From Nocardioides dokdonensis FR1436 (GTDB taxonomy: Bacteria > Actinomycetota > Actinomycetes > Propionibacteriales > Nocardioidaceae): a DNA stretch of 64,000 nt. The translations under genes were made by a program, and so were the position numbers. The stretch covers positions 744,001 through 808,000 of the forward strand of contig NZ_CP015079.1 of NCBI RefSeq assembly GCF_001653335.1, read 5' to 3'. Of the stretch, positions 1 through 9,406 are shown in pieces. Position 1 is the first letter of the stretch. The number at the start of each line of letters is the position of its first letter. Under the pieces are notes generated by a model. That model was not told where the DNA came from. It worked only from the letters and a program-made list of their open reading frames with translations, and ran no database searches.

Positions 1-323
<323 letters not shown>

Positions 324-397
324 TCATTGGTTCTTGGAAAGTCAGACGTGGGGGGCGGGAGCAGCGGCCGGCGCGACATGCGCGCCGACCGCCGTGC

Positions 398-3300
398 TCA
401 CACCTCTTCGACCGAGCTGGGCTCGCGACGCGACAGGTCGATGCCGAGCTCCTCGGCGGCGCGGAAGACGTCTTCCTCCGCGTCGCGCAGCTCGATGCTG
501 GTGCCGTCCTGGGAGAGGACCTCCACGTTCAGGCACAGCGACTGCATCTCCTTGACGAGCACCTTGAACGACTCCGGGATGCCGGAGTCGGGGATGTTCT
601 CGCCCTTGACGATCGCCTCGTAGACCTTGACGCGACCAGGCACGTCGTCGGACTTGATCGTCAGCAGCTCCTGCAGGGCGTAGGCGGCGCCGTACGCCTC
701 CATCGCCCAGACCTCCATCTCGCCGAACCGCTGGCCACCGAACTGGGCCTTGCCGCCCAGGGGCTGCTGCGTGATCATCGAGTACGGGCCGGTGCTGCGC
801 GCGTGGATCTTGTCGTCCACGAGGTGGTGCAGCTTCAGGATGTACATGTAGCCGACCGAGACCGGGTCCGGGAACGGCTCGCCCGAGCGACCGTCGAACA
901 GGTCGGCCTTGCCGGTGCCGTCGATCATCCGCACGCCGTCGCGGTTGGGGATCGTCGAGCCGAGCAGGCCGATGATCTCGTCCTCGCGCGCACCGTCGAA
1001 GACCGGAGTCGCGACCTTGGTGCGCGGCTCCGCCTTCTCGGCGTGGATCTTGATCAACCGCTGCTTCCAGTCGGTGTCCGAGGTGTCCTCGGCGAGGTCG
1101 AGGTCCCAACCCTGCTGGGCCAGCCAGCCGAGGTGGAGCTCGAGGATCTGACCGATGTTCATCCGTCGCGGCACACCCAGCGGGTTGAGCACGACGTCGA
1201 CCGGGGTGCCGTCCTCCATGAACGGCATGTCCTCGATCGGCAGGATCTTGGCGATGACACCCTTGTTGCCGTGGCGTCCGGCGAGCTTGTCGCCCACCGA
1301 GATCTTGCGCTTCTGGGCCACGTAGACGCGGACCAGCTGGTTGACGCCCGGAGGCAGCTCGTCGCCGTCCTCGCGGTCGAAGACGCGCACGCCGATGACC
1401 GTGCCGGACTCACCGTGCGGCACCTTCATCGAGGTGTCGCGCACCTCGCGCGCCTTCTCGCCGAAGATCGCGCGCAGCAGGCGCTCCTCGGGGGTCAGCT
1501 CGGTCTCGCCCTTGGGCGTGACCTTGCCGACCAGGATGTCCCCGGTCACGACCTCGGCACCGATGCGGATGATGCCGCGCTCGTCGAGGTCGGCCAGACC
1601 CTCCTCGGAGATGTTCGGGATGTCCCGCGTGATCTCCTCGGGGCCCAGCTTGGTGTCGCGGGCGTCGACCTCGTGCTCCTCGATGTGGATCGAGGTGAGG
1701 ACGTCCTCCTGCACCAGGCGCTGGGAGAGGATGATCGCGTCCTCGTAGTTGTGACCCTGCCACGGCATGAAGGCGACGAGCAGGTTGGTGCCCAGCGCCA
1801 TCTCGGCCTCGTCGGTGCAGGGGCCGTCGGCGATCGGGCTGCCGACCTCGAGGCGGTCACCCTCGACGACCAGCGGACGCTGGTTGATGCAGGTGCCCTG
1901 GTTGGAGCGGCGGAACTTCGCGAGCTTGTACGACGAGTAGCTGCCGTCGTCGTTCATGGTCTCGACGAGGTCGGCGGAGACGTCCTTGACGACTCCGGCC
2001 TTCTCCGCGACGACCACGTCACCGGCGTCGACCGCGGCGCGGTACTCCATGCCGGTGCCGACCAGCGGGCTGTCGCTGCGGATCAGCGGGACGGCCTGGC
2101 GCTGCATGTTGGCGCCCATGAGCGCACGGTTGGCGTCGTCGTGCTCGAGGAACGGGATGAGCGCGGTCGCGACCGACACCATCTGGCGCGGCGAGACGTC
2201 CATGTAGTCGATCTCGCCGGCCAGGATCTCGGAGACCTCGCCGTCACGGGTGCGCACCAGGACGCGCTCGTTGACGAAGCGCAGGTCGTCGTCGAGCACG
2301 GCGTTGGCCTGCGCGATGACGAAGCGGTCCTCGTCGTCGGCGGTGAGGTAGTCGATCTGGTCGGTGACCTGGCCCTCGACGACCTTGCGGTACGGGGTCT
2401 CGACGAACCCGAACGGGTTGATGCGGCCGTAGGAGGCCAGCGACCCGATCAGACCGATGTTGGGACCTTCAGGGGTCTCGATGGGGCACATGCGGCCGTA
2501 GTGCGACGGGTGCACGTCGCGGACCTCCATGCCGGCGCGGTCGCGCGAGAGACCGCCCGGGCCCAGCGCGGACAGGCGACGCTTGTGCGTCAGGCCCGCG
2601 ATGGGGTTGGTCTGGTCCATGAACTGGCTCAGCTGCGAGGTGCCGAAGAACTCCTTCAGCGCCGCCACCACCGGCCGGATGTTGATCAGCGACTGCGGCG
2701 TGATGGCCTCGACGTCCTGGGTGGTCATCCGCTCACGGACCACGCGCTCCATGCGCGCCAGACCGGTGCGCAGCTGGTTCTGGATCAGCTCGCCCACCGT
2801 GCGCATCCGACGGTTGCCGAAGTGGTCGATGTCGTCGGAGGCCACGTCGAGCGGGCCCGAGGGCGCCTCGACCTGGTCCTGGCCGTCGTGCAGCGCGACG
2901 ATGTAGCGGATCGCGGCGACGACGTCGTCGACGGTCAGGGTCTGCTGGTCGAAGGCCTCGGTCAGACCGAGCTTCTTGTTGATCTTGTACCGGCCGACCT
3001 TGGCCAGGTCGTAGCGCTTGGGGTTGAAGTAGTAGTTGTTCAGCAGGGTCTGCGCGGCCTCCTCGGTGGGGGGCTCGCCCGGGCGCAGCTTGCGGTAGAT
3101 GTCGAGGAGCGCGTCCTTCTGCGTCTCGGTGTGGTCCTTCTCCAGCGTGAGCATCATCGACTCGTACTGGCCGAACTCCTCGCGGATCTGCTCGTTGGTC
3201 CAGCCGAGGGCCTTGAGCAGCACGGTGACGTTCTGCTTGCGCTTGCGGTCCAGGCGGACGCCGACGAGGTCGCGCTTGTCGATCTCGAACTCGAGCCAGG

Positions 3301-3871
3301 CGCCGCGGCTGGGGATCAGCTTGGCGGTGTAGATGTCCTTGTCGGACGTCTTGTCCGCGGAGCGCTCGAAGTAGACGCCCGGGCTGCGGACCAGCTGGGA
3401 GACGACGACGCGCTCGGTGCCGTTGATGACAAACGTGCCCTTGGGGGTCATGAGCGGGAAGTCGCCCATGAAGACCGTCTGGCCCTTGATCTCACCGGTG
3501 TCGTTGTTGGTGAACTCCGCCGACACGTAGAGCGGCGCGGAGTAGGTGAAGTCCTTCTCCTTGCACTCGTCGACCGTGTACTTGGGGTCGTAGAAGACAG
3601 GGTTCTCGAACGAGAGCGACATGGTCTCGCTGAAGTCCTCGATCGGCGAGATCTCCTCGAAGATCTCGGTCAGACCGGACTTCTCGGAGACGTCGTCGCC
3701 GTTGGCACGGCGGCGCTCGACCTCCTCGGTCCACTTGTCGTTGCCGACCAGCCAGTCGAAGCTGTCGGTCTGGAGAGAGAGGAGCTGGGGAACCTCGAGG
3801 GGTTCGGCGATCTTTGCGAACGAGATGCGGCGGTTAGCACGAGAAACGGCGGAAGCGGTGCGCGCGGCCAA
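398..3871 (-). CDS. rpoB: RNA polymerase subunit beta
   Basis: Full-length beta subunit of RNA polymerase, 1157 residues, normal for Actinobacteria. It begins at a TTG ([15 protein letters not shown]) with GAAGGA seven bases upstream. The rifampicin-binding region is at about residues 410-440 ([11 protein letters not shown] then [13 protein letters not shown]). The residues usually mutated in resistance keep their sensitive form: Asp419, His429 and Ser434 in this numbering. Further on, [21 protein letters not shown] and the C-terminal [12 protein letters not shown] motifs are intact. It is followed by rpoC and preceded on the same strand by the mce operon, with its own promoter at 3971-3999 and a leader of roughly 90 bases. 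Confidence 0.99.
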   Translation of the reverse strand: MAARTASAVSRANRRISFAKIAEPLEVPQLLSLQTDSFDWLVGNDKWTEEVERRRANGDDVSEKSGLTEIFEEISPIEDFSETMSLSFENPVFYDPKYTVDECKEKDFTYSAPLYVSAEFTNNDTGEIKGQTVFMGDFPLMTPKGTFVINGTERVVVSQLVRSPGVYFERSADKTSDKDIYTAKLIPSRGAWLEFEIDKRDLVGVRLDRKRKQNVTVLLKALGWTNEQIREEFGQYESMMLTLEKDHTETQKDALLDIYRKLRPGEPPTEEAAQTLLNNYYFNPKRYDLAKVGRYKINKKLGLTEAFDQQTLTVDDVVAAIRYIVALHDGQDQVEAPSGPLDVASDDIDHFGNRRMRTVGELIQNQLRTGLARMERVVRERMTTQDVEAITPQSLINIRPVVAALKEFFGTSQLSQFMDQTNPIAGLTHKRRLSALGPGGLSRDRAGMEVRDVHPSHYGRMCPIETPEGPNIGLIGSLASYGRINPFGFVETPYRKVVEGQVTDQIDYLTADDEDRFVIAQANAVLDDDLRFVNERVLVRTRDGEVSEILAGEIDYMDVSPRQMVSVATALIPFLEHDDANRALMGANMQRQAVPLIRSDSPLVGTGMEYRAAVDAGDVVVAEKAGVVKDVSADLVETMNDDGSYSSYKLAKFRRSNQGTCINQRPLVVEGDRLEVGSPIADGPCTDEAEMALGTNLLVAFMPWQGHNYEDAIILSQRLVQEDVLTSIHIEEHEVDARDTKLGPEEITRDIPNISEEGLADLDERGIIRIGAEVVTGDILVGKVTPKGETELTPEERLLRAIFGEKAREVRDTSMKVPHGESGTVIGVRVFDREDGDELPPGVNQLVRVYVAQKRKISVGDKLAGRHGNKGVIAKILPIEDMPFMEDGTPVDVVLNPLGVPRRMNIGQILELHLGWLAQQGWDLDLAEDTSDTDWKQRLIKIHAEKAEPRTKVATPVFDGAREDEIIGLLGSTIPNRDGVRMIDGTGKADLFDGRSGEPFPDPVSVGYMYILKLHHLVDDKIHARSTGPYSMITQQPLGGKAQFGGQRFGEMEVWAMEAYGAAYALQELLTIKSDDVPGRVKVYEAIVKGENIPDSGIPESFKVLVKEMQSLCLNVEVLSQDGTSIELRDAEEDVFRAAEELGIDLSRREPSSVEEV

Positions 3872-3970
3872 GAGTGAGTCCTTCGACGGGTCTGCTCATC
3901 GATGGCGCCGCCGACCACCACACAGCCACCGGGAAGGCATGAGGGCATTTGAGGGCAGGCGCAAGGCGCT

Positions 3971-3999
3971 ACACTACCCGAGGACCGATTGCGCGACAA
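3971..3999 (-). promoter_or_regulatory. rpoB promoter, housekeeping sigma type
   Basis: On the minus strand TTGTCG (3994-3999) and TAGTGT (3971-3976) are separated by exactly 17 bases, a good match to the principal-sigma consensus. The start site would be near 3964, giving a leader of about 90 bases before the TTG of rpoB. The stretch between this promoter and the end of the mce operon (4000-4103) has no coding potential. Confidence 0.7.
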
Positions 4000-4009
4000 G
4001 ACGAGCACG

Positions 4010-4023
4010 CATCGTCGACGATG
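4010..4023. promoter_or_regulatory. Perfect 14-bp palindrome upstream of rpoB promoter
   Basis: CATCGTCGACGATG reads the same on both strands and lies ten bases upstream of the rpoB -35 box. It could be an activator site or chance; nothing else in the sequence decides this. Confidence 0.35.
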
Positions 4024-4103
4024 GATGTCCCGATGATGATGAGCCCCCGCGGGCCGCAGGTCAAGCACCGCGGCCGCGTGCGGCGCCGATCAGCGGAGCT
4101 CTC

Positions 4104-4934
4104 TCAGTCCTCGAGCTGGTTCGTGGACAGGTCGCCGACCAGCCACTCGCCGTCCTCGCGCACCATGCGCATCGTCACCTGGTCCTTGTAGACCTCGGCC
4201 TGCTCCATCCCCTTGCGCAGGGTGGGACGGTTCACGAAGACCAGCACGTCGACGCGGTCGCCGCTGGTGCGCACCACGGCGGAGTCGACCACCTCGACCT
4301 CCACCACCGGCTGCACCTCCTCGAGGTTCGGCTCGAGCGCGGCGACGAGCTGGTCGTACTCCTGCTGGTAGCCGGTGGTCATGTACGAGCGTGCGGCAGC
4401 GGTGGACTCCTCGAAGGTGCGGTAGTCGTAGGACAGCACCGGACCCACTGCCCGCTCGGCGACGGCGCGCGCCTGCTCGGCCGACGCCTCGATCGCGTTG
4501 CCGCCGTCCGCGGAGGACACGATGCGCTCGTTGGGCTGGACCCACACCAGGACCGCAGCACCCACGGAGAGCACGGCCAGCACCGTGAGCACCACCAGGA
4601 CCCACCCGGGCACCAGGGGCAGCGACGACGCCCTGGCCGGCCCAGCGGACGGCGCAGCGGACGGTTCAGCGGACGGCGCAGCGGACGGTTCAGCAGACGG
4701 CGTGGCGGACGGTTCAGCAGACGGTTCAGCAGCGTCGGCTGCCAGGGCGGCGTCGTGCTCGGCGCGACGCTCGGGGTCCAGCAGGACCTCGGCGGCCTGG
4801 TTGAGCAGCCGGAAGCGGCGTTCGCTGGGGTCGAGGTCGGCGATGCCGGCGCGCCAGGCCTCCCGCACCTGCTCCGGGCTCGCGTCGGGCTCGACGCCCA
4901 GGACGTCGTACCAGCTGGCCACGGAGGCGCTCAC
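4104..4934 (-). CDS. Mce-associated membrane protein with N-terminal J-like domain
   Basis: A 276-residue protein, last gene of the mce operon. Residues 1-65 (SWYDVLGVEPDASPEQVREA then LLNQAAEVLLDPERRAEHD) resemble the first and last parts of a J domain, but the catalytic HPD tripeptide is absent, so it is probably not an Hsp70 co-chaperone. Then come about 28 residues of an (E/A/T)PSA repeat, one transmembrane helix (LVPGWVLVVLTVLAVLSVG) and a C-terminal domain like Mce-associated proteins (SYDYRTFEESTAAARSYMTT). The GTG start at 4932-4934 overlaps the stop of the previous gene as GTGA. A longer in-frame reading upstream would run antisense-like through the previous gene and is unlikely. The domain call is by eye; the Mce association is supported by operon position. 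Confidence 0.8.
   Translation of the reverse strand: MSASVASWYDVLGVEPDASPEQVREAWRAGIADLDPSERRFRLLNQAAEVLLDPERRAEHDAALAADAAEPSAEPSATPSAEPSAAPSAEPSAAPSAGPARASSLPLVPGWVLVVLTVLAVLSVGAAVLVWVQPNERIVSSADGGNAIEASAEQARAVAERAVGPVLSYDYRTFEESTAAARSYMTTGYQQEYDQLVAALEPNLEEVQPVVEVEVVDSAVVRTSGDRVDVLVFVNRPTLRKGMEQAEVYKDQVTMRMVREDGEWLVGDLSTNQLED
4645..4728. repeat. 12-bp in-frame tandem repeat
   Basis: Seven units of 12 bases, mostly GCGGACGGTTCA or GCGGACGGCGCA, run head to tail inside the last mce-operon gene. On the coding strand they give a four-residue (E/A/T)PSA repeat, a flexible linker between the J-like domain and the membrane helix. The copy number may vary between strains. Confidence 0.9.
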
Positions 4935-5617
4935 TGCTCTCCCCCGTCGGTGCTCGGATCGCTCGAGGGGCCGGTGGGGTCCGTCGGGTCGGTGGCCGGT
5001 CCGGTGACCGGGGCGAAGGCGTCGACCTGCCACTCGCCGCCGACCTTGACGAGCTCGACGCGCACCCGGAACTGGGCGGGAGCGCCGTCGACCCGCTCCT
5101 CGTCCTTGCCCTGAGGGAAGGAGTTGGTGAACTGCCCGGCCACCAGCGCGGTGGCCGAGTCGGAGTCGAGGGTGGACACACCGACGGCGTACACCTCGCT
5201 GGCACGACCCAGACCGGCCTCGGCCACGGTCTGCTCGGCGGTGCCGACCTGCTCCTCGAAGTCGGCGCGGAACTTCGCGGTGATCAGCTCGGAGACCAGG
5301 TCGCGGTACTCCGGCATCTGCCCGTCCTCGTCCAGCAGGTCCGGGCCGTAGGTGTTGACGCGGAGCATGAACTGCGACGCGACGTCCATGACCTGCTCAC
5401 GCTCGTCCTGGATCTCGTTGCGTCCCTGCGCGACGTTGGCGACCCGCTCGGCGAGGTTGCCGTCGGTGCTCGAGCTGCGGGTCAGCACCACGACGGCGAC
5501 GAGCACGAGGCCCGCGACCAGGAGCAGCGCCAGGACGCCCGCGAGGACGAGCCGGAAGGCGGGGGCCGAGGCCCTGCCCGTCAGCGGTCCGCGACGAGCG
5601 GCTGGAGGAACAGCCAC
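4931..5617 (-). CDS. Mce-associated membrane protein
   Basis: A 228-residue protein with one N-terminal transmembrane helix (FRLVLAGVLALLLVAGLVLVAVVVL region, residues about 21-46) and an extracytoplasmic domain (QVMDVASQFMLRVNTYG then FRADFEEQVGTAEQ and a C-terminal WQVDAFAPV) like the mycobacterial Mas proteins that follow mce operons. These are thought to stabilise the Mce complex. The chosen ATG overlaps the 3' end of mceF by 37 bases; no better internal start with a Shine-Dalgarno sequence is apparent. Its end overlaps the next gene as GTGA, so the two Mas-type genes are translationally coupled. Confidence 0.82.
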   Translation of the reverse strand: MAVPPAARRGPLTGRASAPAFRLVLAGVLALLLVAGLVLVAVVVLTRSSSTDGNLAERVANVAQGRNEIQDEREQVMDVASQFMLRVNTYGPDLLDEDGQMPEYRDLVSELITAKFRADFEEQVGTAEQTVAEAGLGRASEVYAVGVSTLDSDSATALVAGQFTNSFPQGKDEERVDGAPAQFRVRVELVKVGGEWQVDAFAPVTGPATDPTDPTGPSSDPSTDGGEQ

Positions 5618-6870
5618 TTCCAGGACTCCTTCCCGAGCGTCGGCGGGGCCACGCTACCGGGTGCGGCCAGCTCGGCCGGCGGGCGCTCCCCCCAGCTCAG
5701 CTCCCCGGTGTCGGGATCGAAGGAGGCGACCACCGAGGAGGGGTCGTAGGAGGCGGCGGGTCGCGGGTAGACGTTCTGGGCGCCCCGGGCGTTGCTGACC
5801 GTGGGCGGCTCGGTGCACCGTGCCTCCTCGTTCATCGGCCGGTTGCCACCGTCCTGCGGAGGACGGCGGTCGGTGCTCTGGTAGCCCGCGTTGCAGATGG
5901 GGGTGTCGGTGAGGATCAGCCCGAAGTGGGCGTCGTACAGCCCGGTGTCCGGGGACTTCGAGACGACGGTGAAGCCCCCCTCCACCACGTAGGGGTAGAT
6001 CACCAGCAGCTGCTCGATCCCGTCGAGGTGTCGGACCACGACCTCGCCGGTGGTGACCAGGTTGTTGATCAGGCTCCCGAGCTCGATGCGGTTGTCCTCG
6101 ATGAGCCCGCGCAGCTGCACCGCGGCCGGGGAGCCGTTGGCGATGAGGCGGCGCAGGTCCGGGTCGGCGTCGGCCAGGGTGCCGCTGAACAGCGAGAGCT
6201 GGCTGGCGAAGGTGCGGATCGCGCTCTCCGAGCTGATCTGGCCGTTGAGCACCACGTTCGAGTCGCGGATCAGCGCGGTCGTGACGTCGAAGTTGTCGTT
6301 GGCGGTCTCGATGAAGGAGTTGCCGGTGTCGATGATGCGCTGCAGGTCCTCGCCGGTCCCCCCGAAGGCGGCGCCGAGCTCCTCGACGGTCGTGCGCAGC
6401 GCGTCCCGGTCGACCGAGGAGACGGTCGTCGACAGGTTCTCGAGCAGCGTCTCGGTGGCGATCGGCGTGCGGGTGTCCTCGACGGCGATCTCGGAGTCCT
6501 CCTCGAGGTAGGGCTCGGAGTCCGTCTGCGGTTGCAGCTCGACGTACTGCTCGCCCACCGCGGAGCGGTTGCCCACCACGGCGAGGGCGTCGGCAGGGAT
6601 CGTGTCGTAGTCCTTCTCGATCGAGAGGTGGACGTCGACGCCGTCGTCGGTGAGCACGAGCCGGTCGACACGCCCGATCCCGACACCGCGGTAGGTCACC
6701 TCGCCCTGGGCGAAGATGCCCCCGGAGCGCTCGAAGTGCGCCACCACGGTGTAGGAGCTGTCGTAGAAGAGCCGGTCGAGGCGGGCGTAGCGGGCCCCGA
6801 CGTAGGAGACGCCGACCAGCGTGATGAGCACGAAGACCATCAGCTGGAGCTTGGTGCGGCGGGTGATCAT
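5581..6870 (-). CDS. mceF: Mce family protein, MceF position
   Basis: A 429-residue MCE/MlaD protein, sixth of six in this operon. It has an N-terminal signal anchor (LQLMVFVLITLVGVSYVGA), then the MCE domain (residues about 38-115; VAHFERSGGIFAQGEVTYRG and GNRSAVGEQYVEL), a long helical region and a C-terminal tail of low complexity. MCE proteins form hexameric rings or tubes that carry lipids across the periplasm to the YrbE/ATPase complex in the membrane. The ATG at 6868-6870 overlaps the mceE stop as ATGA. The transported lipid cannot be read from sequence. Confidence 0.92.
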   Translation of the reverse strand: MITRRTKLQLMVFVLITLVGVSYVGARYARLDRLFYDSSYTVVAHFERSGGIFAQGEVTYRGVGIGRVDRLVLTDDGVDVHLSIEKDYDTIPADALAVVGNRSAVGEQYVELQPQTDSEPYLEEDSEIAVEDTRTPIATETLLENLSTTVSSVDRDALRTTVEELGAAFGGTGEDLQRIIDTGNSFIETANDNFDVTTALIRDSNVVLNGQISSESAIRTFASQLSLFSGTLADADPDLRRLIANGSPAAVQLRGLIEDNRIELGSLINNLVTTGEVVVRHLDGIEQLLVIYPYVVEGGFTVVSKSPDTGLYDAHFGLILTDTPICNAGYQSTDRRPPQDGGNRPMNEEARCTEPPTVSNARGAQNVYPRPAASYDPSSVVASFDPDTGELSWGERPPAELAAPGSVAPPTLGKESWKWLFLQPLVADR

Positions 6871-8252
6871 CGGGCCACCATCCCGGGCACGAGCAGCATC
6901 ACGAGGTCCTCGTCGTAGATCTGGGCGAGCTGGCCCAGGGTGGGCCCGCGGTCGGTGTCGAAACCGGGACGCAGCAGGCCGCCGACGATCGGGAGGTCCG
7001 GCAGGCCTCCCCCGCCGCCGGGCGTGTTCGGCAGGCCCGGCAGGTTGCCCAGCAGCTGGCAGACGACGGTGTCCTTGTTCTTCTTCTTCAGGCACTGCTC
7101 CTGCAGCTTGAGGAGCTTCTCGGGGGTCTGCAGCACCTTGGCGCAGGCCTTCGAGGTGAGGCTGCCGCTGGCCAGGCACTTCGCGACGTCACCCAGCAGC
7201 TTCGTGGGGTCGAGGTCGGTGGGCAGCACGGTGGGCAGCTCGCTGGGGATGCCGGTGACGCCCCCGGAGAGGTCGATCTCGAGCTGGATGTCGAGGTTGG
7301 TGTAGTCGCCCATGTGCAGGTTGCGGGCCACCTGCGGGTCCCGGCCCACGACCTCGTCGACGAAGGGGTAGGTCAGGAACACGTTGAAGGCCTTGACGAA
7401 GGCGTCGCCGGAGTCGGCGAGCGAGGTCAGCACCGGCTGGAGCTGGGTCAGGGTGTCGATGGTGTCCTGCTTGGTCGCCCGGATCACCCGCACGCCCACG
7501 TCACCGAGGCGGTCCAATGCCTTGAGCATCGTGACGAGGTCGTCACGCTGGCGGTCCAGGGACACCAGGGCGGAGGGCAGCTCGTCGAGCGCCAGGTTGA
7601 TGTCGCCCTGCTGCTTGCGCACCGCGACCGCCAGGTCGTTGAGGCGCGCGATGGCGTCGACGATGTCGGCCTTGTTGTCGTCGAGGGTCCCCATGAGGGT
7701 GTCGACCTGGGTCAGCACGGACTTCGCGGCGTCCTCGCGCCCCTCGAGGGCGAGGTTGAGCTCCTGGGTGATGGTCTTGAGCTGGGCGACGCCGCCGCCG
7801 TTGAGCACCAGGCTCAGCGCGCCGAGCACCTCCTCGACCTCCGGGTTGCGCCCGGTGCGGTCCAGGGAGATGACGTCGCCGTCGCCGAGCTCGCCGCTGC
7901 CGCCGTCGGCCGGGGCCGCGAGCGAGACGAACTTCTCGCCCAGCAGGCTGGTCTGGCGGATCTGGGCCAGCGGGGCGTCGGGGAGCTCGGTGTCGTTGCG
8001 CAGCTCCATGGTCACCTCGGCGACCGTGCCGTCGAGCTCGACGCTGAGCACCTTGCCCACGTCGACCTCGTTGTACTTGACCGTCGACTTGGGGACCAGG
8101 TCGAGGACGTCGCGGAACTGGGCGGTGACGGTGATCGGGTCGTCGCCGGTGTCGGTGCCGCCGGGCAGGGGCAGCGAGTAGACGTCGAAGTCGCACGCGC
8201 TGAGGCTCAGCGAGGCCGCCAGCACGACCAGCGCGAGTCGCATCCTGCGCAT
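6867..8252 (-). CDS. mceE: Mce family lipoprotein, MceE position
   Basis: A 461-residue MCE protein with a lipoprotein signal (RLALVVLAASLSLSAC, lipobox Cys20). This matches the fifth Mce protein of actinobacterial operons, which is usually the lipoprotein (LprK type). The MCE domain follows (ITVTAQFRDVLDLVPKSTVK), then a coiled, helix-rich region and a Gly/Pro-rich tail containing CLKKKNKDTVVCQLL. The ATG overlaps the mceD stop as TGATG and the stop overlaps mceF as ATGA. It would be anchored by lipid on the outer face of the membrane as part of the importer shaft. Confidence 0.92.
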   Translation of the reverse strand: MRRMRLALVVLAASLSLSACDFDVYSLPLPGGTDTGDDPITVTAQFRDVLDLVPKSTVKYNEVDVGKVLSVELDGTVAEVTMELRNDTELPDAPLAQIRQTSLLGEKFVSLAAPADGGSGELGDGDVISLDRTGRNPEVEEVLGALSLVLNGGGVAQLKTITQELNLALEGREDAAKSVLTQVDTLMGTLDDNKADIVDAIARLNDLAVAVRKQQGDINLALDELPSALVSLDRQRDDLVTMLKALDRLGDVGVRVIRATKQDTIDTLTQLQPVLTSLADSGDAFVKAFNVFLTYPFVDEVVGRDPQVARNLHMGDYTNLDIQLEIDLSGGVTGIPSELPTVLPTDLDPTKLLGDVAKCLASGSLTSKACAKVLQTPEKLLKLQEQCLKKKNKDTVVCQLLGNLPGLPNTPGGGGGLPDLPIVGGLLRPGFDTDRGPTLGQLAQIYDEDLVMLLVPGMVAR

Positions 8253-9406
8253 CAGCGGTTCACCCCCACGAGACCACCCAGGGTCGGGTCGAACGGATCG
8301 GGACGGGTGCCGGCCGCAGCACCCTTGCCACCGCGGAGCGCATCGAGCGCGCCGGGGCGGGGCAGGGTGTCCTGCAGGATGTCGCAGAGACCGCCGGTCG
8401 GGTCCACGGAGTTGACCACGGTGCACAGCAGCAGCGCCGGCTCGGTCTCGAGCTGGGTGATCGCGTTGCCGATGTTGGCGTTGGTGTCGAGCGTGCCGGC
8501 CTGCGGGTTGTAGGTGAGCGCCAGGTTGTTCAGCGCCAGCGGCGCGGTGCCGAGCACCTCGTCGAGCGCCGAGCGCTGCTTGACCAGGACCTTCGCCACC
8601 CGGTTCAGCCCCTTGACGTCGCGTCCGAGGACGTCGCGGTTGGTCTTGACGAAGTCGTTGACCTCGCCCAGCGCGGTGGACAGGTTCGCCAGCGATCCGG
8701 CCAGCTCCTGGCGCTCGCCGGCGAGCAGCTCCGAGACGTCAGCGAGGGACTGGTTGAACTGGCGCACGGTGGTGTCGTTCTCGGCCAGGGTGCTGACGAA
8801 GGACTGCACCTCGGCCAGCGACGAGAAGAGCTCGTCCTTGTTGTCGTCGAGGGTCTCGGAGAGGCGGCTGAAGTCGCCGATGGTCTGCTTGAAGGCCGCC
8901 CCCTGGCCGCCGAAGTTCTCCGCGGTGACCTTGAGCAGGTCGTTCAGCGCGCCGTTCTTGTTGGCGCCGTCGGGGCCCAGGGCCACGTTGAGGCGGTCGA
9001 GGCTGGCGTAGATGTCGTCGAGCTCGAGCGGCACCGAGGTGCGGTCGACACCGAGGATCTCGCCCTCGGCGATCTCGTCGCCCTCCTCGTAGACCGGGGT
9101 CAGCTGGATGTAGCGGTCTCCCACGATCGACGGGGCGATGATCACCGCGCTGGCGTCGGCCGGGACCTGCACGTCGGCGTCGTAGCTCATCGTGACCAGC
9201 ACCTCGGTGCCCGAGGGGACCACGGTCTCCACCTGGCCGACCGGGACCCCGAGGATCCGCACGTCGGAGCCCTCGTAGACCGACACGGTGCGCGGGAACT
9301 GAGCGGTCAGGGTCTTGGGCTCGTCGCCGCCGAGGAAGGTCAGGGCGGCCGCGATGAGCAGGGCCACGATCACCAGCGGCGCGGCGAACTGACGTACGGC
9401 GCTCAC
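8252..9406 (-). CDS. mceD: Mce family protein, MceD position
   Basis: A 384-residue MCE/MlaD protein. The N-terminal anchor (FAAPLVIVALLIAAALTFLGG) is followed by the MCE domain (LTAQFPRTVSVYEGSDVRIL, VGDRYIQLTPVYEEGDE) and a helical region with repeated LxxL spacing. The GTG start at 9404-9406 overlaps the mceC stop as GTGA; an upstream in-frame ATG would extend into mceC and adds a non-conserved Pro/Arg-rich stretch, so I rejected it. Fourth of the six Mce subunits. Confidence 0.92.
   Translation of the reverse strand: MSAVRQFAAPLVIVALLIAAALTFLGGDEPKTLTAQFPRTVSVYEGSDVRILGVPVGQVETVVPSGTEVLVTMSYDADVQVPADASAVIIAPSIVGDRYIQLTPVYEEGDEIAEGEILGVDRTSVPLELDDIYASLDRLNVALGPDGANKNGALNDLLKVTAENFGGQGAAFKQTIGDFSRLSETLDDNKDELFSSLAEVQSFVSTLAENDTTVRQFNQSLADVSELLAGERQELAGSLANLSTALGEVNDFVKTNRDVLGRDVKGLNRVAKVLVKQRSALDEVLGTAPLALNNLALTYNPQAGTLDTNANIGNAITQLETEPALLLCTVVNSVDPTGGLCDILQDTLPRPGALDALRGGKGAAAGTRPDPFDPTLGGLVGVNR

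Noticed and set aside
398..3871. Rifampicin-resistance alleles in rpoB
   Set aside because: Asp419, His429 and Ser434 and their surroundings have the usual sensitive residues.
803..3877. Open frame of over 1000 codons on the plus strand, antisense to rpoB
   Set aside because: It is the complement of a conserved gene with strong third-position GC; the translation is Val/Asp/Leu/Arg-rich with no domain. High-GC genomes give such shadows.
4104..4934. Functional DnaJ/Hsp40 co-chaperone
   Set aside because: The HPD motif needed to stimulate Hsp70 is missing, and the protein continues into a Mas-type membrane domain.
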